Origin: Podospora pseudoanserina
Lineage: Eukaryota; Ascomycota; Sordariomycetes; Sordariales; Podosporaceae
Length of the DNA stretch: 64,000 nucleotides
Direction: 5' to 3'
NCBI RefSeq assembly: GCF_035222485.1
Contig: NC_085923.1
Coordinates: 558,001-622,000 of the forward strand
The first letter of the stretch is position 1, and each line of letters begins with the position of its first letter. A model generated the notes under the pieces. That model was given only the letters and a program-made list of their open reading frames with translations. It was not told where the DNA came from and did no database searches. A program made the position numbers and the translations under genes. Shown here piece after piece: positions 34,622 through 44,269 of this stretch.

Positions 34622-35530
34622 TCAAAATATCATCGCAAAATCGGTTATGAAATAAACAACAATGTTGAGAACGGCACGCAAAATATGGTCTTTCTCCCGC
34701 GTTTTGAACGCAAACGTGATGTCCAAGAGACAGTATCGAAGGGTGTCTCGCAGCCATCGGAGCAGCTGTCTTGTGTAGAGCCAGTTCGGAGATACACCGG
34801 CAGCGATCATAACCCCCGGCGAGTTTTGGAACGCAGTCCTCCAGCCTTTGTGCAGCAAACAAGTGGTTAAGGCATTGTCGTCTCCAGTCGTGATAGGAAA
34901 GCATCTGAGCCACAACTCGTGTAGAAATGGATCACGGAATCCTTGGTCTTTGTAGATGCAAGTCCGGTAAGCAGAAAGCCGGCCGGAAAGGTTTAGAACC
35001 TGGCCTTTGTTGAAGAATGCCAAAACTGAGTGCAAGACATTTCTCTTCGCGAGGTTCAAAGCACCAAATGTTTCCCACTGGGTCAAGGTGTTCCCATTTC
35101 GAGGCTTTATCGCTTGTAGTCCCGTGACGCCACCGACTCTGGGGTCACAGAACGGCGCGAGGATGTCGTCAAGCGTGGAGACACCCCACAGTGACCGGTC
35201 ATCCACAACAACGAAGAATGCGGTCGTGACCTTGGAGATGGCTTCGTAACACTGTCCTCGATACGAAGCGGTTTCCACAGCCATTACCATGATTCGAGAG
35301 TCTCCGATTTCCTCCACCAATCCCTCAACGTTTGTACGGCGTGCTTCTATTGTCGTGATGATTATTGACTTCGGCTCTGTTCTCAGCCATCCCTGTATGA
35401 CTTGGCGAAAGTGAGGTTCCGTTCCTAGGGTCATCGCAACAACTGTACGGTTTGATCTGCTGTTCTGGGATATTGCTACATCGGGATACCGAACTGGAGC
35501 CAATCGTCTATAGCCCCAAAGCTCAGACAT
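34622..35530 (-). CDS. GT2-family glycosyltransferase-like protein
   Basis: Resembles fungal family 2 glycosyltransferases of the hyaluronan/cellulose-synthase-like group, which are membrane proteins that polymerise sugars from UDP-sugars. From the ATG at 35530 it has 302 residues. Visible motifs are IIITTIEARR (nucleotide strand), FFVVVDDRSLW where DDD is usual, GVGTC-like VGGVTGLQ, LSGRLSAYRT, the acceptor motif TGDDNALT, and QLLRW (Q-x-x-R-W). The frame stays open upstream to about 35630 without an ATG, so an extra 5' exon may exist. The expected N-terminal membrane segment is missing and only one C-terminal segment (IVVYFITDFAMIF) is seen. It may be truncated at both ends. Confidence 0.6.
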   Translation of the reverse strand: MSELWGYRRLAPVRYPDVAISQNSRSNRTVVAMTLGTEPHFRQVIQGWLRTEPKSIIITTIEARRTNVEGLVEEIGDSRIMVMAVETASYRGQCYEAISKVTTAFFVVVDDRSLWGVSTLDDILAPFCDPRVGGVTGLQAIKPRNGNTLTQWETFGALNLAKRNVLHSVLAFFNKGQVLNLSGRLSAYRTCIYKDQGFRDPFLHELWLRCFPITTGDDNALTTCLLHKGWRTAFQNSPGVMIAAGVSPNWLYTRQLLRWLRDTLRYCLLDITFAFKTREKDHILRAVLNIVVYFITDFAMIF

Positions 35531-35688
35531 AGCTAGAATCAGGCGAGCATATCTTAGCAACCTGGATTCCAGTTTGACATTAGTAAAATCAACTATCTGG
35601 ACATGTGGTCATCACCGTTTTCAAGGAGGACATACAGTACGATGCGGGACCAGAGGGTAAGCATTGGTATGGATCTGAAAGGTAACGG

Positions 35689-35830
35689 TGGCTGGGATAA
35701 AAGATAGAAAATATTGGGATAGGGGACAGAGAATGCTGGGATAGAGGATACGATGTTGGGATAGAGGATAGACAATGGTTGGGAAGAGGACGGGAAATGT
35801 TGGGAAGAAGGACCGAGGATGCTAGGACTG
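35689..35830. repeat. Degenerate minisatellite
   Basis: About six imperfect copies of a unit near 24 bp, with a core like TGGGATAGAGGATA on the plus strand, lie just upstream of the glycosyltransferase-like gene. The last copies drift to TTGGGAAGAGGA. The units vary in length and sequence. Confidence 0.75.
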
Positions 35831-36195
35831 ATGATGTAAAATGCTTAGGTTCAAAATGGATATGCTGGGTTCGAAGAATGAGATCATTGGAGTGAAGGCT
35901 GCCTGAGATCCGGCGGTAAAACAGTGTCCAGGTGCGTCGAGGAAGGTGGATAGGGCAACCTGATGTTTGAACCAACAGAAACGGAACGTGAAGCTGTTGA
36001 TCTCAGTGGGAAAATGCGGGGAATCAGTAGCGGCTCTACGCGGTAAGGTAGGTACCAGAGGCACTGCTGCGCCAAGTACAGGATCAACACAAATAGGGGT
36101 AAGCGAGTTGAATGGACCTCAACAACGTTATATTTGCACCGTAATAATATCCCACTATCATCAGTTGGTCAATATCCCACCCCCGCTTGTACATG

Positions 36196-37167
36196 TTACT
36201 GCTCTGTGGTTGCGCGTGTTTCCCCCTTGAGCGTCACATCAAACTCTTCTGGCTTTCTTCCCAGAATTTCTTCCAAGTCCCCCGTCACTGGCGCTGTAGC
36301 ACCTTGTCTGATAGCCTCCCAAGCAGTAGCCCAAGTCCTGGCATCCTCCTCATTTTTGAAGTAGCCCTTTACTTGTGGAAGCCGAACCCACTCATGCACA
36401 GGTATCTCCCTTATCTTCAAGTCCCTCCCAGCAACCTCCCCAAGCACCTTCACCGTGTCCTCCAAACTCCACTCCTTGTTGCCCGTCAGCAATACAACCT
36501 GGTTCACATACTGGAAGCTTTCCGGCGCGGATGAATATTGTGCAATGAGCTTCGCAGACGCCTCTCCAAGCTCATCCCTCTTCACCCAGGCCACCCCTTT
36601 CCCCTTCCCATCATGCGGGACAAGAATCTCATTCCCAACAAGCGAGGCATCAGGGAAGTGCGGATCGAAGAAGCTGGTGTAAATGGGTGTGGACTCGGAA
36701 TAGATCCCCTCCCTGATCACCGTGTAGGTGAAACCAGGTGCTGTCTCCGCCAAATGTCTCAAGTGCCCCTCGGTGGCAAGGTGAGCCTGCATCACCTCAG
36801 CCACTGACCTGGTAGAGTCTCTTTCTCCAGCAAAAGCCAGAGAGCTGTAAAAGACATGCTTGACACCAGCGCGGCGGGCTGCGTCGATGGCTGGGAGCTG
36901 GACTTTGATGCGGTAGTCTTTGACGTGGCTTGGGTAGGATATTAGAAACAGGACATCGATGCCGGTGAAGACCTTTTCAAGGTCGGAGGGCGCTGTTTCG
37001 TAGGATGCCTCTCGCGTTCGGACACCGGCTTGGGTGTAGTTCCTGGGGACTTTGTGGGGTTGGCGGCTAATGAGGATGACATTGTCCTTGGGGACCAGAG
37101 CCAGGAGGTGGTGGTAGGTGGAAGTGCCTAGACCCCCTGATGCTGGGAAGATGCCGATGGTTTTCAT
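36196..37167 (-). CDS. NmrA-like NAD(P)-binding protein
   Basis: Single exon of 323 residues from the ATG at 37167. The N-terminus KTIGIFPASGGLGTSTYHHLL is a Rossmann nucleotide-binding loop of the atypical short-chain reductase (NmrA/HSCARG) kind. The following pattern also fits: DVLFLISYPSH, AGVKHVFYSSLAFAG, and a C-terminal substrate half. The classical YxxxK catalytic pair is not obvious, so it may be a redox sensor rather than an enzyme. It is not in any evident cluster. The specific partner or substrate is unknown. Confidence 0.82.
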   Translation of the reverse strand: MKTIGIFPASGGLGTSTYHHLLALVPKDNVILISRQPHKVPRNYTQAGVRTREASYETAPSDLEKVFTGIDVLFLISYPSHVKDYRIKVQLPAIDAARRAGVKHVFYSSLAFAGERDSTRSVAEVMQAHLATEGHLRHLAETAPGFTYTVIREGIYSESTPIYTSFFDPHFPDASLVGNEILVPHDGKGKGVAWVKRDELGEASAKLIAQYSSAPESFQYVNQVVLLTGNKEWSLEDTVKVLGEVAGRDLKIREIPVHEWVRLPQVKGYFKNEEDARTWATAWEAIRQGATAPVTGDLEEILGRKPEEFDVTLKGETRATTEQ

Positions 37168-37386
37168 TGTGAGTGGTTTTGCCTGCCACTCTAGTGAACG
37201 TGGGAGCTGTTGAAAGGATCATTGCTGTGGGAGAGGCGAGGTGATATTTATGATGATGTCACGGATCTGATTTCCAATCAGGGCCCACATTTGTTTGCTA
37301 ATTGCTTGTGGTCAACATCACCAATCAGACCTGACATTTGTCATGATCAGGACCAGGCTTGCCATTGAATGAACAGGGAGCAACAG

Positions 37387-39441
37387 TCACCGAATCTCGT
37401 ACAAACCAGCTGGCGGCCCGCCCCTTCCATGTCTGACACTCTCCGTCACGAGCCCACGCATGATATTGTCATCGCACACATAGCAATCACCTAAAAACAC
37501 ATGGTGAGTCGGCCCACGACGCAACACGTACGGCATCCTGCCTCGAAACAGCACGACAACCTCGTCCCCCTCCTGCATCACCGGCGGCCCGATACCCAAA
37601 TGTCCTTCCCTCGTCAGGAATGCCCGTCGACCATAGCAATACACCCCAACAGCATTTCGAAACGTGACCCTCGCCTTCTCGCTCTCGGCCGACAGCACCT
37701 CATCTCCCTCTCCAGCAAGCCCAGATAAGAATGCTCCTACAGCAGCGTCACTTATCCCAGTAGCTATCTGCCTGTTCATCTCGCTCGCCGAGGCTGAGAA
37801 GTGAAACCCATCCATCGAATTGGACATGACATGCCCGACCACTGCGCCCATCGGATGTACCGAAAGCGCCTTGCAAAATGCTCCGTCGAGAGGCTCACCA
37901 GTGATATACCTCGATCCATTAGCCCCCGGGAATGGCATATTGGGCAGAAGCTCCGTCCAAGCGCGTTGGACGGCTTCGGTCTTGGAATGTCCATCTGACC
38001 CAAAGTTCATGACATTGCTGACGCGGTGGACGACGCCGACATGGAAGCCGTCCATGATCAAGGTGCCCGGGATCGGCGAGGAGAAGGCGCGTTGGATACG
38101 GGACTGGAAGAAGTCTCCGAGGGGTGGGGTGCAGATACCGGCGGTGAAGTCACCTCCGCGGAATACAGTGACGGACTTGGACTCGAACCATTTCGGCACC
38201 CAGGAGGGGTAAGGGTCATCTGGGGTTGGAGTCGTGCGATGTTGGACATAACTGAGAACGTCCAGGAACATGGGCATCTTGCTGATCAAGAATTTCGCTA
38301 GGCCGGTATAAACCTCCGGAACAGGGCGAGTGTAGTCCGGCTTCAGAGCCGCCGGGATACCCCAACCTAGATCGGGGTTGCGCTCGTTGACAAAGTTCTG
38401 GACGCCCGTGATGGCGGTTGTCAAACCTCTCAGCCACCGGTCCGACCGTTGAGTGATGTGAGTTCTCGTCGTAATGGGCTGCAGGCCTTCGTCGCAGATG
38501 CCCAAAACCGAATAGATCTTATCCCGCAAGTCAGTCGCCTTGAACGCACGCATCTGCTCAAGCAAGTCCAGCAACGGCCCCAAGCTACCCGGAATCTCAG
38601 TCAGACGAACGTGACCGCTGTGGGCCCCTGACTGCCGCGTAAATATGAGGTACCACACGTCCAACGAGGTGTTCGTCTCGATTTTGCCCCCAGGCCTGTT
38701 CCCAAAGACGAACAGCAGCGTCGAAACCAAGTCGAAGAAGGACATCTCCAGCTCTTCCGACTTGACCACCGCCACGTTGGCCACGGCGATTTCCTGCACT
38801 ACCCACGTGCGGTGGAAGTACTCCCGGTCAAATAGCTTTTGGAGATTGAGCAGTGCCCCCTCGGGCAGACCACCTAGAGCATTACCCACGACGTCACGCA
38901 CGACACCATCCTCCATTGCGGCGGCATCTTTCCTCAAGTCAGCCACTAGCCGACTGACATCACTCAGGACCTTCCCTGCCTCGAACGCAACCTCTGTCGC
39001 TTCTGATTCTTGCTTTAGCCCGATCCAGGCGATGACTCTTTGGCAGTATTTGTAAACCAACCGCATGTACTGCACCTGACGGGATCTCTCCTCTAGACTG
39101 GACTGGTCAATACATAGTGCGTCTATCCACAGTCGTCGCGGGGGCTGGCCTGGTGATGGTCGGAGGAAGTGGAGTGCCGCCGCGAGGTTGGGTTTGATAG
39201 GGAGGGGAAGGTCATCGAGCCAGATGTAAATTTCCGGGTCGGCGGTGCCCCATGTGTAGGAGAGGGCTTCGTAGGGCTGGGTGGATTCGAGGTTGGTGAT
39301 TGCGAGGGTGCCGTGGAAGGGTTCTGAGTCGTCCGGGGAGGGGGAAGGAGGGGATGTGGAGGGGAAGAGGGTCAGGATGCGGGTGAAGGGAGGGGTTCGG
39401 CCGGTTTTGGAGACAGGTGGCAGAGGTTGGTATTTGTACAT
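37387..39441 (-). CDS. HET-domain protein, intact
   Basis: One uninterrupted exon of 684 residues. The HET domain occupies about residues 50-220 with its three blocks: YEALSYTWG, RRLWIDALCIDQ followed by ERSRQVQYM, and FHRTWVVQEIAVA. HET domains act in non-self recognition and trigger cell death when partners are incompatible; the mode is still debated. DLRDKIYSVLGI marks the usual region behind the domain, and the C-terminal third contains the GDEVVVLFRGRMPYVLR segment seen in many HET proteins, ending with LVGDCYV-like VFLGDCYVCD. No NACHT, ankyrin or WD repeats are attached. Such genes are numerous and polymorphic in filamentous ascomycetes. Confidence 0.92.
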   Translation of the reverse strand: MYKYQPLPPVSKTGRTPPFTRILTLFPSTSPPSPSPDDSEPFHGTLAITNLESTQPYEALSYTWGTADPEIYIWLDDLPLPIKPNLAAALHFLRPSPGQPPRRLWIDALCIDQSSLEERSRQVQYMRLVYKYCQRVIAWIGLKQESEATEVAFEAGKVLSDVSRLVADLRKDAAAMEDGVVRDVVGNALGGLPEGALLNLQKLFDREYFHRTWVVQEIAVANVAVVKSEELEMSFFDLVSTLLFVFGNRPGGKIETNTSLDVWYLIFTRQSGAHSGHVRLTEIPGSLGPLLDLLEQMRAFKATDLRDKIYSVLGICDEGLQPITTRTHITQRSDRWLRGLTTAITGVQNFVNERNPDLGWGIPAALKPDYTRPVPEVYTGLAKFLISKMPMFLDVLSYVQHRTTPTPDDPYPSWVPKWFESKSVTVFRGGDFTAGICTPPLGDFFQSRIQRAFSSPIPGTLIMDGFHVGVVHRVSNVMNFGSDGHSKTEAVQRAWTELLPNMPFPGANGSRYITGEPLDGAFCKALSVHPMGAVVGHVMSNSMDGFHFSASASEMNRQIATGISDAAVGAFLSGLAGEGDEVLSAESEKARVTFRNAVGVYCYGRRAFLTREGHLGIGPPVMQEGDEVVVLFRGRMPYVLRRGPTHHVFLGDCYVCDDNIMRGLVTESVRHGRGGPPAGLYEIR

Positions 39442-40490
39442 GGTGAGCAGGTTGGCGATACTTTATAGCTGAACAGATATGTCTGAGCCAAGAGAAATCA
39501 CGCATCTATGGGAGGTGGAGGTGCCTTGCTTCACGATCGCAGTGAAACCAAGTTACAGGGGTTCTAGACCTGCAAGATAATACGGCCCAATGATAGCCCG
39601 ACTGCGTTGAGCTTACCCGATACCGCCTAGTGACTGAACTTTCGCTTGCTAGGTTATCTATATGCCTTATAATACTTTATAACACTAGCTATACAATACT
39701 TCGCCGCTAAATCGAAAGGGAAACACCTGACAATACTAAAATGTGATACAAGGACTATTCACATCACGGGGGATTGCGAGGCTGTTCGTTTGTTGATGGG
39801 TGTTGAGCGAGACGGTTCAGTCTGAGCCTCCTGACTTGGATAGGCAAAGCATCTATTAAAGCTTGCTTGGGGAAATGAATTAATAACCTGTACAAGAGGG
39901 GGGAGGGGGCTGGGGGGGAGGGTGCGCAACTATTTACCAGGTAGCGTGGTATTGATTGAGTGGGTACTTGACTCTTGAAAAGTGTATGTAACATGATGGC
40001 TTTAGGAGACAAATGACTGATGTTCGCTTGCACATATATCATCTTCTGGATCGGACTTTGAGCATACCTTATACATACCATCCGAGCTTATAAAGGACAC
40101 TACACCTAATCATCTAAGCGTCTAAAAAACTCTGTCCAAGCTTATGTATACTGTTATCCCAGCTTTTGATAGAAACTACACCGACATTACATAAACATGC
40201 GAATGACTGTATCCAAGCTTATATGTTTGCTATCTCAGGTTATAAGAAATACTATACCTTTATAACCCAGGCTTTTCCAAAACACTACTGACTTCATTTT
40301 CCATCAGAGGTCTCCCCGTCAGTCGATTTTGGAGTGTAACGAACATCGAACAAGGCAAGTAGGAACAGACTAGTTTGGTACATGTAGCTCATCAAAACTG
40401 AGCCACTTTGAGGCTGGCCGTCATTAGACCCATATGTACAACTTTATTCATTCATTCATTTATTATCATACAAAGCGCTATGTGAAGACG
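39442..40490. other. Gene-free stretch with degenerate repeats
   Basis: About 1 kb with no gene. Between roughly 40080 and 40290 there are imperfect recurring segments built on GAGCTTATA/AAGCTTAT followed by an ACTACACC-type block, four or five copies of variable spacing. Their nature is unknown. Confidence 0.45.
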
Positions 40491-41624
40491 TCAAAAACCC
40501 AACTCCTCCTTCCTCGATTTGCCCCCTTGTACATCAAGATAAGGAGCCTCGCCCAGGGAACAAACACGGTCGCCCGCTCTCGGGTCGTTGTAGTCATATG
40601 TCGCACAATGCCATGTGCTCCTGTTGTCCCAGATAGCGACGTCATTCTTACTCCATCTGAATCGTACTTGGGCATCGTGATTCTGTGTTACCATGTTGAA
40701 GAGGTATTTAAGGAGGATGTCTGACTCGTCTTTTGTGACGCCGTTGATGCGCTTGGTGAAGCCCTTGTTGACGTAGACCGAGTTCCACCCGGTAACGGCT
40801 ATTACCATGAATGTCAGTTTTACGCGCAATGATGTACACAAACAAAGATGTGGAAACTCACGATTTGTCCTTATAACAGGATGCACAGCAGCCAACTCAG
40901 CCCCCTTGTTCAACGGCGACCCTCTCTCGCACTCCCTCAGCGGATTCCCCAAATTCCTCGCCTCATCCAAAAAGAACTTGGCGTCATGTGTGGCGGTCAA
41001 CTTCTTGAGCATCTCCCTCATCGGCTCTGACAGACGATCATAGACCTCGTATCCGCTCGCCCAGAGGGTATCACCGCCAGTGACGGGAAGGGTGTGGATC
41101 TTGAGCATGGCGTAGTCACTGGGCACAGGCTCAAAGGTGATATCGCTGTGCCATGCGTTGGAGGCATACCTACTGACGTCGGAGAGCTGGTGAGTGAGAC
41201 CGCCGCCCTTCTTTTGCTTCTCGGAGGAGATGACGCTGATTTGATCGCCCAGCTCGGAGCCCTCTTCTGTCAAGGGGTGCACGTGAAGGCCAGAGGTGGA
41301 GGGGCAGCCGGCGAGGGTGGTGAGGCGGAGCATGAAGTCTTTTAGCTCGTTTGGGGTGACATCTTGATTGCGGAGGAAGACGACGCCGCGGGAGGAGATT
41401 GTGTATGCGAGGTCGCGGAAGAGTTGATCGTCGGCTTTGAGGAGGTCGCGGATTTTGAGGGTGGGAAACTCGCGGCCGATGGCGGGGGTTGGGTCGTTGT
41501 GCGAGTATTGTTGGAGGGATCCAGAGTCGTAGAGCGGTTTGGTGAGTTGTGGTCGGGCTATGTCATGGCCACCAAAGATGGTGGCGTCGGTCTGAGATGA
41601 CGTTGATGTGATAGCGGACGGCAT
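40491..41624 (-). CDS. TauD/TfdA-type alpha-ketoglutarate dioxygenase
   Basis: Fe(II)/2-oxoglutarate-dependent oxygenase of the taurine/sulfonate dioxygenase family; yeast JLP1 releases sulfite from sulfonates. Exons 41624-40862 and 40798-40491 with a 63-nt GT-AG intron give 356 residues. The iron ligands are visible: H and D in NAWHSDITFEP and the distal H in RSTWHCATYDY. HPVIRTNPVTGWNSVYVN spans the splice and is the typical family block. The gene shares a 586-bp promoter region with a divergent Dal5-type transporter, which suggests joint use in uptake and oxidation of an anion, possibly a sulfonate. The exact substrate cannot be told from sequence. Confidence 0.9.
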   Translation of the reverse strand: MPSAITSTSSQTDATIFGGHDIARPQLTKPLYDSGSLQQYSHNDPTPAIGREFPTLKIRDLLKADDQLFRDLAYTISSRGVVFLRNQDVTPNELKDFMLRLTTLAGCPSTSGLHVHPLTEEGSELGDQISVISSEKQKKGGGLTHQLSDVSRYASNAWHSDITFEPVPSDYAMLKIHTLPVTGGDTLWASGYEVYDRLSEPMREMLKKLTATHDAKFFLDEARNLGNPLRECERGSPLNKGAELAAVHPVIRTNREFPHLCLCTSLRVKLTFMVIAVTGWNSVYVNKGFTKRINGVTKDESDILLKYLFNMVTQNHDAQVRFRWSKNDVAIWDNRSTWHCATYDYNDPRAGDRVCSLGEAPYLDVQGGKSRKEELGF

Positions 41625-42210
41625 GGCGAACGAAGTGGTGGTTCAAAGCACGGAAAAAGGCACAATCACATGTAGATGGGATGGAAGCAAGCGAAATGAT
41701 TGGGAATGTAAATATTGACAGGCTCGGGTCTCTTATTAATATGCAATGCACAAGCAGCATTGGGAACCATTCGGCCTCAGATACTTGTTCAGGATGTCGT
41801 TAACCACCATGGTTCGACGCTTGGACGAATTACTTGGCGGCGGAGAAAATATCGGAGAATTGTGAATGGCGTCAACCGGCGCTAAGTAGGCGAATGTCGA
41901 AGCGACCTCCCCATCTCGGCCGGCCCCGCACCCGGCATAATCGGTGTGGTGATACTACCTCTTGCCAACTTCATGACGCCATCGCCGTAGCTGCACACCG
42001 AGAGGCCTTACCGACTTCAATTCTCCGCTCGTTTCTCCGCACACGTTACTTGTGATAGCCTCAACATGTAACGCGATGGCGGGGGTCAGCATCTCTAAAT
42101 AGTGACCTCCATCCGCATGTTGTCGGTCGCGATGGTTCATCTCTTGATCACCCGTCCTCATCTCATTCCATTCGACCCGAGTTGTCTGCCTGACAACAGG
42201 TCTCTTCAAC
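41625..42210. promoter_or_regulatory. Shared divergent promoter, dioxygenase/transporter
   Basis: 586 bp between two start codons facing away from each other. It includes GATA-type motifs and CGG triplets, but none was distinctive enough to assign to a regulator. Confidence 0.45.
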
Positions 42211-43902
42211 ATGGGCAAAATCGACGACATCGAGAACCACACCAAGGGTTCGCCAACAGCGACCCTCAACCGCGGTGACAGCCACGACGGCAAGGCATCA
42301 CTCAAGGGCTCCGAGCCTCATGTCGGTCGCTCTGAGCTGAGCGATGTCATCCCTCCTGATGATGGCTATGAGGGAAAGCACCGGTGGGATCCATTGGCGA
42401 CATGGACCCCTGAGGAGGAGAAGGCCGTGGTGCGCAAGACCGACATCTGGTTACTCTCCTGGCTCTGTGTCATGTTCTTCGGTCTTCAACTTGACCGTGG
42501 TAACTTGGCAAACGCTCTGGCTGACGAATTCCTGGACGATCTCAACCTCTCGCGCGACGACCTTAACAACGGTAACACCATCCAGTTGGTTGCCTTCTTG
42601 AGCGCCGAGTTCCCTGTTCAGTTTCTGACCAAGCGTTATGGTTTCCGTTATGTCCTTCCGGCCATGATGTTTGCGTGGGGAACTGTCTCCTGGGGTCAGG
42701 CATGGATTCACGACCGGGCAAGCTTTTATGTTACCCGTGCACTTATTGGTGCTTGCGAGGGTGGTTTCATTCCGGGTGCTATTCTCTACGCGACCTACTT
42801 TTACACCTCCTCCGAACTGTCGACTCGTCTGGCGGTGTTTTGGTCGACTTTGAACGTTGCACGCGTCATCTCGGCTTTGTTGGCGGCTGGTATTCTCAAG
42901 ATGCGTGGTATTGGTGGCCACCCGGGGTGGTTTTGGCTGTTTTTGCTTGAGGGTCTTCTTACTGTTCTTCTGGCTTTCATCGTAAGTTCTGCCCATCTTT
43001 TAAAAAACCCCTGCCAGTATTCTAATCGATGTTACTAGTCTTTCATCTACCTTCCCGCGGCTCCTACCAAGACCACGGGCGTTCTCTTCCGCGAGCCTTG
43101 GTACACTGAGCGCCAGGAGGTGATCATGGTCAACCGTATCCTCCGTGACGATCCCGCCAAGGGCTTGACTCTGCTCAACGAGCCGGCCACCTGGCAAGAC
43201 GTCAAGGCTACCTGGACAGACAAGTCTCTCTGGGGACTCTTCTTCATCGGCCTCATCGCCTACATTCCCGCAACCCCAGTCCAGGGCTACCTCACCCTGA
43301 CCCTTCGCGACCTCGGCTTCACCGACAGCTTCGAGATCAACATGCTCACCATCCCGTCGGCCGTCCTCCAGATCATCACCATGCTGATCCTCGCCCGGTC
43401 GAGCAAGTACTTCAACGAGCGGACCTTCCACTGCTTCGTGGGCGAGTTCTGGGTCATGCCGCTGCTCATCGCCTTGATCACGCTGCCTGACGGAGGTCGT
43501 GAATGGGGACGGTATTCGTTGATCACGCTCATCAGCGGGTACCCTTACTTCCATCCTATTGTCACTTCTTGGATCTCGGAGAACACTTTTGATGTCAAGA
43601 AGCGGGCTATTGCGGCGGCGACGTACAATGTTATTGTGCAAGTTGGTAGTCTGATTGGCAGTCAGATTTATCGCGACTACCAGAAGCCGTATTATAAGAT
43701 TGGTAATACCACGCTCGTGTCTATCAGCGCGTTGGCTTTGATCACATTTGTTGTTCAGAGATTCGTCTTGGTTGGACTCAATAAGAAGAAGGAGAAGGAG
43801 TGGGAGAAGATGTCGAGGGAGGAGCAGTTGGCTTATCAGAATGATGTGACGGCCAGAGAGTTGGATGGGAATAAGCGGTTAGATTTCCGGTTTGTATACT
43901 AG
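42211..43902 (+). CDS. MFS transporter, Dal5/allantoate permease type
   Basis: Plasma-membrane anion:cation symporter family of fungi, whose members import allantoate, vitamins, sulfonates or other organic anions. Exons 42211-42981 and 43039-43902 with a 57-nt GT-AG intron in phase 0 give 544 residues. The N-terminal cytosolic part ends in KTDIWLLSWLCVMFFGLQLDRGNLANA, the hallmark first membrane helix with its LDRxNxxNA motif. TRALIGACEGGFIPG is the family helix 4 to 5 signature. About 12 hydrophobic segments are visible, with a central cytosolic loop. It is divergent from the TauD-type dioxygenase and followed by a Zn2Cys6 regulator. Confidence 0.9.
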
Positions 43903-44269
43903 AGGGACACCAGTACCAGCACTGGAGATGTCTTGAATGATAGTTCTAGGGTTACAAGTTGACACCAGACATTATTGATCTTCCTGGTACTACAAGTTGT
44001 GTGTTGCGGTATTCTGAAGCTTTAGAATGTTTACACTCTCGCCCTCTGGAAGCTGAGAAGTTTCCATATTTGAACATGTGTGTCTACATTTTGCTCGCAA
44101 GTGAGGTTAATGTCACCCTGCCATGCACCTCGGCAATGTGCCATTTGGAGATAGCTGTTGCTTCCCATTGGCGCCATTGCGCCATTGTGGGGTTAGATTC
44201 TCCAACGTCCAACACCAAGATACTTCAATGTCATGTTCCCATGCCACTTGGCTGCAGAGCTACGGCAAT

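Noticed and set aside
15701-39441. A Starship-type giant element carrying HET and accessory genes
   Set aside because: No tyrosine-recombinase captain (DUF3435-like) gene or flanking repeats were found in the window.
40080-40290. AAGCTTAT-type recurring segments as a CRISPR-like or satellite array
   Set aside because: Spacing and sequence are too irregular to call an array; noted only as degenerate repeats.
41094-41600. Plus-strand frames antisense to the TauD-type gene
   Set aside because: They mirror the dioxygenase exon and have no independent support.
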